DNA of 64,000 nucleotides from Ramlibacter tataouinensis (lineage in GTDB: Bacteria; Pseudomonadota; Gammaproteobacteria; Burkholderiales; Burkholderiaceae_C). Of this stretch, positions 57,757-64,000 are shown in pieces; position 1 is the first letter of the stretch, and each line of letters starts with the position of its first letter. The notes beneath the pieces were generated by a model. The model had not been told where the DNA came from. It saw only the letters and a list, made by a program, of their open reading frames with translations, and ran no database searches. The DNA is taken from NCBI GenBank assembly GCA_002427815.1, contig DIZF01000016.1, positions 107,801 to 171,800 of the forward strand, written 5' to 3'. The translations under genes were made by a program, and so were the position numbers.

Positions 57757-59667
57757 GTGACGAGAACCGCGACCGCGCTTGCACCTTCGCTCGCTCCTGA
57801 GACCGGCGCTGCAGACGAGGTCGTCCCTGGCAGCACTTACCACCGCTTCGCGCCGTGGCTGGAGCACACCTTTGACGTGGTGCTTGGCCTTGTCCTGCTC
57901 GTCGAGCTCGCGCTCCTCTTCGGGAACACGGCGATGCGGGCGCTTTCCAACAACTCGCTGGTCTGGGCCAACGAGGTCTCCGAATACGCATTGACGGGCC
58001 TGGCGTTCATTGGCGGCGCCATCGCCTACCACCGCGGAATGCACATGGTGGTCCGGTTCGTCATCGACCGGCTGCCGCGCCACCTCTGGGAACACGCCGA
58101 GTGCGCGCGGCACTACTTCGTGCTCGTCGCGGCTGGGATCGGCGTCCGCTACGCCATCCCGATGTGGATCAACTCCCGCAATAACCTGACCACCGTCCTC
58201 CAAGTCTCGAAGTCGTGGACCTTGCTGCCCTTCATCGTCGGCATGGTGCTCACGGCGCTCTTCGCCCTGACCGAGCTCGCGCGCCACTCGCGCCGGAACA
58301 ACCTCGTGGCGGGCACGTGGGTCCTGGCGCTGGGCGTGGCCTGGTTCTTCGGTCAATACTTCACCGGTCCCTGGGACGGGCCGGCCGGCATCGGCTTCGC
58401 GCTGGTGCTGCTGCTCCTGCTGGTGTTCGCCGGCGTGCCCATCGCCTTCGTGCTCTCGGTCACGGCGTACATCTACATTTTCGGCTCGGGGGAGGCGGAC
58501 CCGATGGCCGTGTCGTTCGCGCTCACAAACGGGATCAGCAGCTTCATCCTGCTGGCGGTCCCGTTCTTCATCCTGGCCGGGAAGATCATGACCGACGGCG
58601 GACTCACCAAGCCCCTGGCGGACTGGGTCACGGCCGCGGTGGGGCGGCTGCAGGGCGGCCTGCTGCAGGCCGTCGTCATCGCCATGTACATCTTCTCCGG
58701 CATCTCGGGGTCGAAGATCGCCGACGTCGCCGCGGTCGGCACGACGCTCAAGGACATGCTGAAGAAGCAGGGCTATGAGCCGGCCGAGAGCGCGGCGGTG
58801 CTTTCGGCGGCCGGAATCATGGGCGAGACCATCCCGCCCAGCCTGGTCATGATGGTGCTCGCCTCGATCACGACGCTGTCGGTGGCCGCCTTCTTCGTCG
58901 CCGGGGTGGTGCCCGCCGCGCTGCTCGGCTTGTGCCTGATGGCGATCGTCTACTGGCGCGCGCGCAAGCTGAACTGGCCGCGCTGCGCCAAGACCACCTG
59001 GCCGGAGCGGGCGAAGATCACCTACCGGGCCTTCCCGGCGCTGCTCGTCCCGATCATCCTCATCGTCGGAATCGTGGGTGGCTTCGCCACGACCACCGAG
59101 GTTTCGTCCTTTGCGGTGGTCTACGCCATCCTCATCTCGGTATTCCTGTACCGCGGGATGAACTTCCGCAGCTTCCTCACCACCCTGGCCGACTCCGCGA
59201 CCATGTCGGGCATGGTCCTCTTCATGGTGAGCGCCGGCAGCGCCTTCTCGTGGACGCTGGCGGTCAGCGGCCTGCAGACCGTGGTTTCCGCCTTCCTCGA
59301 CACACTCGGCGGATCGGCGGTCGCCTTCATGGCCTTCTCCATGGTGCTGATGGTCATCATGGGTTCGATCCTGGAAGGGCTGCCTTCACTGCTGATCTTC
59401 GGCCCGATGCTGCTGCAGATGACCACTCAATACGGGATCAACCCGATGCACTTCGGCATCGTCATCATCATCGCGATGGGCATCGGGACCTTCATCCCGC
59501 CTTTCGGCATCTGCTACTTCGTGACCTGCGCGGTGATGGACACACCCGTGGAGAAGGTCACGCCCCGCTTCATGCCCTATCTCGCGGTACTGGTCATCGG
59601 CCTCATCGTCATCGCCATCTTCCCGTCGATCAGCCTGGCGCTGCCGCACGCTTTCAATCTCAGGTAG
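57757..59667 (+). CDS. dctQM: TRAP transporter fused DctQ-DctM membrane protein
   Basis: This 636-residue protein has four N-terminal helices (about 40-175; VVLGLVLLVELALLFGNTAM and WANEVSEYALTGLAFIGGAIAYHRGMHM) that form the DctQ part. A DctM part of about 12 helices follows (from about 205): AVPFFILAGKIMTDGGLTKPL, MYIFSGISGSKIADVAAVG and ETIPPSLVMMVLA. Fused QM proteins are known in TRAP systems. The GTG at 57757 is preceded by GACGGAGAAACAAC. A DctP follows. The neighbourhood (AroD, TetR) suggests a quinate- or shikimate-like cargo. Confidence 0.95.
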   Translation: MTRTATALAPSLAPETGAADEVVPGSTYHRFAPWLEHTFDVVLGLVLLVELALLFGNTAMRALSNNSLVWANEVSEYALTGLAFIGGAIAYHRGMHMVVRFVIDRLPRHLWEHAECARHYFVLVAAGIGVRYAIPMWINSRNNLTTVLQVSKSWTLLPFIVGMVLTALFALTELARHSRRNNLVAGTWVLALGVAWFFGQYFTGPWDGPAGIGFALVLLLLLVFAGVPIAFVLSVTAYIYIFGSGEADPMAVSFALTNGISSFILLAVPFFILAGKIMTDGGLTKPLADWVTAAVGRLQGGLLQAVVIAMYIFSGISGSKIADVAAVGTTLKDMLKKQGYEPAESAAVLSAAGIMGETIPPSLVMMVLASITTLSVAAFFVAGVVPAALLGLCLMAIVYWRARKLNWPRCAKTTWPERAKITYRAFPALLVPIILIVGIVGGFATTTEVSSFAVVYAILISVFLYRGMNFRSFLTTLADSATMSGMVLFMVSAGSAFSWTLAVSGLQTVVSAFLDTLGGSAVAFMAFSMVLMVIMGSILEGLPSLLIFGPMLLQMTTQYGINPMHFGIVIIIAMGIGTFIPPFGICYFVTCAVMDTPVEKVTPRFMPYLAVLVIGLIVIAIFPSISLALPHAFNLR

Positions 59668-59700
59668 ACGCCCGCCGCATCGTGTCGCAAGAGCAAGTCC

Positions 59701-59802
59701 AACCCAGGAGGCTGGGGTATGAAGCATTCGTTGAAGTCAGTGTCCGCTAGAGGATCTCAAATCCAGGAGAATGGTATGAAGCAATCGATGAAGTTCGTTT
59801 CC
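59701..59802 (+). repeat. Tandem duplication of the ribosome binding site and start of the DctP gene
   Basis: Two copies of CCAGGAG, a short spacer and ATGAAGCA.TCG.TGAAGT.. occur 57 bases apart (ATG at 59719 and 59776), in the same frame. The second ATG starts the natural signal peptide. The first would add 19 residues without any secretion features. Confidence 0.8.
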
Positions 59803-60807
59803 ACATGGGTCGTGTCCGCGTGCTTGCTGTCCATCGGCGCGTCGGCGCAGGCTGCGGACAGGAAATACGTCCTGAAGTTGGCGCACTCGGACTCGGTCGA
59901 CATGAGCCTGTCCCGAAAGGCCGTCATGTCGGACGCCTTCGCCAAGGAAGTCAAGGCCAGAAGCAACGGGCAAATCGAAGTCCAGGTCTTCGGCGCCGGC
60001 GCCCTGGGCGGTGAACGGGACCTCGTCGAGGGCGTGAAGAATGGCTTCATCCAGGCCGGCCTCGCCTCCGGCGTCATGGCCAACTTCTACCAGAACGCGA
60101 TGGTGACGGACATTCCCTACCTGTTCGCGTCCGATGCGATCGCCGATCGTGTCCTGGACGGCCCCTATGGCCGGAAGCTCGCAGCGGACTTCCTCGCGAA
60201 CACGGGGATGGACAACCTGTGCTTCGGCGAGGTCGGCTTCCGCAACTTCACGAGCGGCAAGGTCCCCATCCACTCCCCGAAGGACCTGGCCGGCATGAAG
60301 ATCCGTGTCCAGGAAACGCCCCTCTACATCACCGAGATGAAGGCGCTGGGCGCCCAGCCTACACCCATCGCCTGGCCGGAGACCTACACGGCCCTCCAGA
60401 CCGGCGTCGTCGACGGGCACGAGAACCCCATCCCCACCATCATTTTTGCGAAGATCTACGAGGTCCAGAAGCACGTGACCCTGGACGGGCACAACTACGG
60501 TGTCGACTGGTTCGTCATGAACGACAAGTTCCTCAGGAGCCTGCCGCCCAACCTGCAGAAGGTCGTCCAGGACGCCGGCAAGCACGCCTGCGCCGAGGAG
60601 CGCCGCATCAACCGCGCCTTCACGTCCGAAGGCATCAAGACCCTGAAGGAGAAGGGCGTCACGGTCTACACGCCGAATGCAGCCGAACTCGCCCAGTTCA
60701 AGGCGGCCACCCAGCAGCCGGTCATCGACTGGCTCAAGACCAAGGTCGACCCGAAGTGGATCGACGGGCTCCTGGCGGCCGTCAAGGACGCCGAGGCCAA
60801 GAAGTAA
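59776..60807 (+). CDS. dctP: TRAP transporter solute-binding protein (DctP) for the fused QM unit
   Basis: This 343-residue protein has a signal peptide (MKQSMKFVSTWVVSACLLS, cleaved near AQA-ADR), then YVLKLAHSDSVDMSLSRKAV, MKIRVQETPLYITEMKALGAQPTP with the conserved Arg, and LQTGVVDGHENP. It follows the fused QM gene by 108 bases. The start at 59776 (SD CCAGGAGAATGGT) is chosen because the leader begins there; the upstream in-frame ATG belongs to a duplication. Confidence 0.96.
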   Translation: MKQSMKFVSTWVVSACLLSIGASAQAADRKYVLKLAHSDSVDMSLSRKAVMSDAFAKEVKARSNGQIEVQVFGAGALGGERDLVEGVKNGFIQAGLASGVMANFYQNAMVTDIPYLFASDAIADRVLDGPYGRKLAADFLANTGMDNLCFGEVGFRNFTSGKVPIHSPKDLAGMKIRVQETPLYITEMKALGAQPTPIAWPETYTALQTGVVDGHENPIPTIIFAKIYEVQKHVTLDGHNYGVDWFVMNDKFLRSLPPNLQKVVQDAGKHACAEERRINRAFTSEGIKTLKEKGVTVYTPNAAELAQFKAATQQPVIDWLKTKVDPKWIDGLLAAVKDAEAKK

Positions 60808-60824
60808 GGTCGACGCGGAGATCG

Positions 60825-60856
60825 GCCAGGCCCGTCCCTTCCCGGGAGGGCTTGGC
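60825..60856 (+). terminator. Terminator-like hairpin after the TRAP operon
   Basis: GCCAGGCCCGTCCC and GGGAGGGCTTGGC form a stem of about 12 pairs with one mismatch, 18 bases after the DctP stop. No T tract follows. The rest of the 180-base gap to the next gene shows nothing recognisable. Confidence 0.55.
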
Positions 60857-60987
60857 GCGCCGGCCTCCGCTACGATGACGCCTCGATCCTGCCGAGTGTC
60901 CGAATGGGTCGATCTACCCGGTGAGGTAGTCGCACTGCCGCAGTCACTGTCGGACAGTCCCAAACCGCTGATGCAAGGATTACATCT

Positions 60988-62043
60988 ATGTCAAGCGCAA
61001 AAGCTCATGTTTCGCCACTTCGGATCGGCATTCTCGGCTGCGCCAATATTGCCCGGCAATTTGTCAGGGATGTGGCACCCAGTCCGGCAGTGGATGTTGT
61101 CGCTGTGGCCAGCCGCGATATGGAAAAGGCATCTGCATTTGCCAAGGCTCATGGCATCCGACGCCATTACGCCAGTTACGAGACCTTGCTGACCGACGCC
61201 AGCATCGATGCGATCTATCTTCCGCTGCCCAACAGCATGCATGCCGAATGGGCCATACAGGCGGCCGAAGCCGGAAAGCATATTCTTTGTGAGAAGCCGC
61301 TGTGCCTGGGTCTTGCCCAGGCGCGGAGCATGTTTGATGCCGCCCGCAAGAACAAGGTCATGCTGCTGGAGTCCTTTCCGTATTACTTTCAACCACAAAC
61401 CGGTGCCATGTTGACGGTCTTGCATGGCGGAGAAATCGGAGATGTTCGCTCGGTGCAGGCCTGTTTTGGCTTCACCCTGTCCAGTCCGACTGGCAACATC
61501 CGCATGAATCCTGAATTGGGCGGGGGGGCATTACTGGATGCCGGTAGCTATGCGCTCAGTCTGATCCGACTGGTTATGGGCTGCGTCCCTTCAGCCGTCA
61601 TGACCGACGCTACATGGTGTGCGTCTGGCGTGGACATCAGTGCAACTGCGACCCTCTACTATGCGGACGGTCGCAGGGCGCAACTTTCCTGTGGCATGGA
61701 TACCGCCTTCCACCGTCGCGCCACGATTGTTGGCAGCACGGGGGCCATTGAAACCGACTACCTCAACCACACCAGTGCACAAGTTGGCAGCAGTCCCTAC
61801 GGGTATTTGCCGAGCCAGTTGAGGGTGCGTCGCGGCACAGCCAACACCGTTGCGTATGAAGATATCGTCTGTGGCACTGGCAGCGGCTTCCGTTTCGCGG
61901 CCGAAGCATTCGCCGCTGTAGTGAGCGCCAAAGACCATGACGCCATTGGACGTGCCGAGCGAGCCAGCCTGGATAACGCAGCGACTCTGGAATCCATGGC
62001 GCGCAGCGCAAGGCTGGGCGACCGGGTCACCGTTGAAGTGTAG
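60988..62043 (+). CDS. Gfo/Idh/MocA-family oxidoreductase, second copy
   Basis: This 351-residue protein has a Rossmann fold PLRIGILGCANIARQFVRDV, AIYLPLPNSMHAEWAIQAA and ILCEKPLCLGLAQA, then PELGGGALLDAGSYALSLIRL and a C-terminal alpha/beta domain. It resembles the protein at 36505 in layout but is not a recent copy. Codon use is visibly less GC-rich than the neighbours (for example ATTCTTTGT and TATTACTTT runs), so it may be an import. No operon partner. The substrate is unknown. Confidence 0.9.
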   Translation: MSSAKAHVSPLRIGILGCANIARQFVRDVAPSPAVDVVAVASRDMEKASAFAKAHGIRRHYASYETLLTDASIDAIYLPLPNSMHAEWAIQAAEAGKHILCEKPLCLGLAQARSMFDAARKNKVMLLESFPYYFQPQTGAMLTVLHGGEIGDVRSVQACFGFTLSSPTGNIRMNPELGGGALLDAGSYALSLIRLVMGCVPSAVMTDATWCASGVDISATATLYYADGRRAQLSCGMDTAFHRRATIVGSTGAIETDYLNHTSAQVGSSPYGYLPSQLRVRRGTANTVAYEDIVCGTGSGFRFAAEAFAAVVSAKDHDAIGRAERASLDNAATLESMARSARLGDRVTVEV

Positions 62044-62115
62044 AGATCACACGGGCTGAACCTCGTTGCTACGGACTTCGTTCGTGCCGTCAAACCGACC
62101 CCGCCATGGTGACCG

Positions 62116-63966
62116 TCACTCGACGGTCACGCTCTTTGCGAGATTACGCGGTTTGTCCACATCGGTGCCGCGGGCGCAGGCGGTGTGATAGGCCAGCAGC
62201 TGCAAGGGCACCACGTGCAGTAGCGGGCTGAGCGGCCCGTAGTGCTCGGGCATCCGGATCACGTGAATGCCTTCCTCGCTTTCGATGCGCGAGTCGGCAT
62301 CGGCCAGCACATAGAGCACGCCGCCGCGGGCCCGCACTTCCTGCATGTTGCTCTTGAGCTTTTCCAGCAGCGCGTCATTGGGCGCGACGGTGACCACCGG
62401 CATCTCGCTGGTGACCAGCGCCAGCGGGCCGTGCTTGAGCTCACCGGCGGCGTAAGCCTCGGCATGGATATACGTGATCTCCTTGAGCTTGAGGGCGCCT
62501 TCGAGCGCGATCGGGTAGTGCAGGCCGCGACCCAGGAACAGCGCGTGCTCCTTGCCCGCGAAATCCTCGGCCCAGCTGATCACCTGCGGCTCCAGCGCCA
62601 GCACGGCCGACAATGCCGCCGGCAGGTGGCGCATGGCCTTCAGGTGCGCCGCTTCCTGCGATTCGGTAAGGCGCCCCTTCACCTGGGCCAGCACCAGCGT
62701 GAGCAGGAACAGCCCGGTCAGCTGGGTCGTGAAAGCCTTGGTCGAGGCCACGCCGATTTCGACCCCGGCCCGCGTGATGTACGCCAGCTTGCATTCACGC
62801 ACCAGCGCCGAGGTCGCGACGTTGCAGATCGTCAGGGTCTGGTTCATGCCCAGGCCCTGCGCGTGGCGCAAGGCTGCGAGCGTGTCGGCGGTTTCGCCCG
62901 ACTGGCTGATCGTCACCACCAGCGTGCCCGGATGGGGCACCGTGTCGCGGTAGCGGTACTCGCTGGCAATCTCGACCTGGGTCGGAATCTTCGCGATGCC
63001 CTCCAGCCAGTACTTGGCGGTGCAGCCGCTGTAGTAGCTGGTGCCGCAGGCCAGGATCAACACGGAATCGATCTCCTTGAAAACCCGGTACGCACCGTCG
63101 CCGAACAGCTCGGGCACGATGCCCTGCACGCCTTCCAGCGTGTCGGCCACGGCGCGCGGCTGCTCGAAGATCTCCTTTTGCATGTAGTGGCGGTACGGCC
63201 CCAGCTCGGCTGCGCCGCTGTGGGCCTGCACCGTCTTGACGGGACGCACCGCGGGCTTGCCCGATCGGTCGACCACCCAGTACTTGCCCAGCTGCAGGTC
63301 GACCACGTCGCCCTCCTCCAGGTAGACGATCTGATCCGTCACCCCGGCCAGGGCCATCGCGTCGCTGGCCAGGAAATTCTCGCCGCCCTCCAGGCCCACC
63401 CCCAGGATCAGCGGCGATCCGGCTCGCGCGCCCACGACGCGGTGCGGTTCGTCCTTGCAGATCACCGCGATCGCATAGGCGCCGTGCAGTTGCGAAACGG
63501 CCGACTTCACCGCATCGAACAGGTCGCCGTCATAGAGGCTGTCGACGAGGTGACAGATCACCTCGGTGTCGGTCTGGCTGTTGAAGACGTAGCCCTTCGC
63601 CTGGAGCGCGGCGCGCAACTCCTGGTAGTTCTCGATGATCCCGTTGTGGACCAGGGCGATGCGCCCGGCCTTGGCGGCGGCCTCCTTGCCGGGTCCGTGG
63701 CTGAAGTGAGGATGGGCGTTGTGGACCGCGGGAGCCCCGTGCGTGGCCCAGCGGGTGTGGGCGATGCCGGTGGTTCCGGTCAGATGCTCATGCTCGACCT
63801 GCGCCAGCAGTTTGGCAACCCGGTCGGTGCTGCGGGCGCGCTTCAGGCCGTCGCTGTAAACGGCGACGCCGCAGGAGTCGTAGCCCCGGTATTCGAGGCG
63901 CTGCAGGCCCTGGACCAGGATGGGAACGATGTTGCGGGCGGAAACGGCCCCGACGATGCCGCACAT
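62116..63966 (-). CDS. glmS: Glutamine-fructose-6-phosphate aminotransferase
   Basis: This 616-residue housekeeping enzyme makes glucosamine-6-phosphate for peptidoglycan and LPS. The N-terminal class II glutaminase begins MCGIVGAVSARNIVPILVQG with the nucleophile Cys2 and has HTRWATHG. Two SIS domains follow, with ILACGTSYYSG, ISQSGETADTLAAL, EIGVASTKAFTTQLTG and, at the end, KPRNLAKSVTVE with the usual ending. Full length. It is the only plainly core gene in the window, so the island boundary lies between it and 62044. Confidence 0.98.
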   Translation of the reverse strand: MCGIVGAVSARNIVPILVQGLQRLEYRGYDSCGVAVYSDGLKRARSTDRVAKLLAQVEHEHLTGTTGIAHTRWATHGAPAVHNAHPHFSHGPGKEAAAKAGRIALVHNGIIENYQELRAALQAKGYVFNSQTDTEVICHLVDSLYDGDLFDAVKSAVSQLHGAYAIAVICKDEPHRVVGARAGSPLILGVGLEGGENFLASDAMALAGVTDQIVYLEEGDVVDLQLGKYWVVDRSGKPAVRPVKTVQAHSGAAELGPYRHYMQKEIFEQPRAVADTLEGVQGIVPELFGDGAYRVFKEIDSVLILACGTSYYSGCTAKYWLEGIAKIPTQVEIASEYRYRDTVPHPGTLVVTISQSGETADTLAALRHAQGLGMNQTLTICNVATSALVRECKLAYITRAGVEIGVASTKAFTTQLTGLFLLTLVLAQVKGRLTESQEAAHLKAMRHLPAALSAVLALEPQVISWAEDFAGKEHALFLGRGLHYPIALEGALKLKEITYIHAEAYAAGELKHGPLALVTSEMPVVTVAPNDALLEKLKSNMQEVRARGGVLYVLADADSRIESEEGIHVIRMPEHYGPLSPLLHVVPLQLLAYHTACARGTDVDKPRNLAKSVTVE

Positions 63967-64000
63967 GGGAGCTCCTTGATGGTTGCCAGGACTGTACGGG

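Noticed and set aside
59747..59760. CTAGAGGATC string, reminiscent of a cloning-vector polylinker
   Set aside because: Only ten bases match. It lies between two copies of a natural start-site duplication and the flanking sequence is normal genomic DNA.
62109..62130. GTGACCGT/ACGGTCAC hairpin at the glmS stop, considered as a terminator
   Set aside because: The stem overlaps the last codons of glmS and no T tract follows on the minus strand. It may be chance in a GC-rich coding end.

Overview
The window reads as chromosome of an aerobic, GC-rich betaproteobacterium, most likely Burkholderiales. The basis is a Bug-type (TctC) binding protein, a general porin with a C-terminal Phe, three TRAP systems, many LysR/IclR/GntR/TetR regulators beside catabolic genes, and fluoride riboswitches of proteobacterial type. 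Most genes are densely packed, with 1-4 nt stop/start overlaps. I see no rRNA, tRNA, CRISPR array or intact insertion sequence.

Region 1 (1-9.6 kb) deals with arsenic, thiols and sulfur. It holds the end of arsenate reductase, an Acr3 arsenite pump, a SigZ-like sigma factor, an ArsR/BigR-type repressor, an ArsP-like permease, a DUF2798 protein, an ATP-grasp-like protein and a mini-thioredoxin. A DsrE-like remnant, a periplasmic rhodanese and a reverse-strand DUF4395/thioredoxin-like/DsbA/DUF3667 group follow. A leader of about 140 bp is duplicated in front of both the repressor and the permease.

Region 2 (9.7-12.8 kb) is a fluoride-resistance island. One fluoride riboswitch precedes a DUF190 gene and a second precedes crcB, a CPA2 antiporter and a UspA gene. 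A truncated HAD gene and a hexamer repeat lie between the two units.

Region 3 (12.8-21.9 kb) is the most interesting block. A MarR regulator and a seven-gene corrinoid-dependent C1 operon share GTTG-N6-CAAC operators. The operon encodes a corrinoid protein, a URO-D-type methyltransferase, a B12-activation-domain protein, a RACE-type reductive activator, a methyl-H4folate:corrinoid methyltransferase, an amidohydrolase and a MetV-MetF fusion. It looks like a complete methyl-transfer route from an unknown methylated substrate to H4folate, in an organism that otherwise looks aerobic.

Region 4 (21.9-62 kb) is a mosaic of catabolic modules. In order they are: a porin, aconitase X with a truncated dehydratase, IclR and an FAD enzyme; a Bug protein and a hydrolase; a LysR-linked UGSC-like protein with a thioredoxin-reductase-like partner; shikimate dehydrogenase, dehydroshikimate dehydratase and an HPPD-like protein; an HMG-CoA-lyase-like protein; an acylating aldehyde dehydrogenase and a ThDP enzyme with an IclR; a TRAP operon with two binding proteins; an old-yellow-enzyme-type oxidoreductase with a GntR regulator; and a TetR/AroD/TRAP group. 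The shikimate genes near 33.5 kb and the AroD/TRAP genes near 57 kb are linked by a truncated copy of the same TetR gene and its promoter/operator, which suggests one quinate/shikimate regulon split in two. The window closes with glmS on the reverse strand.
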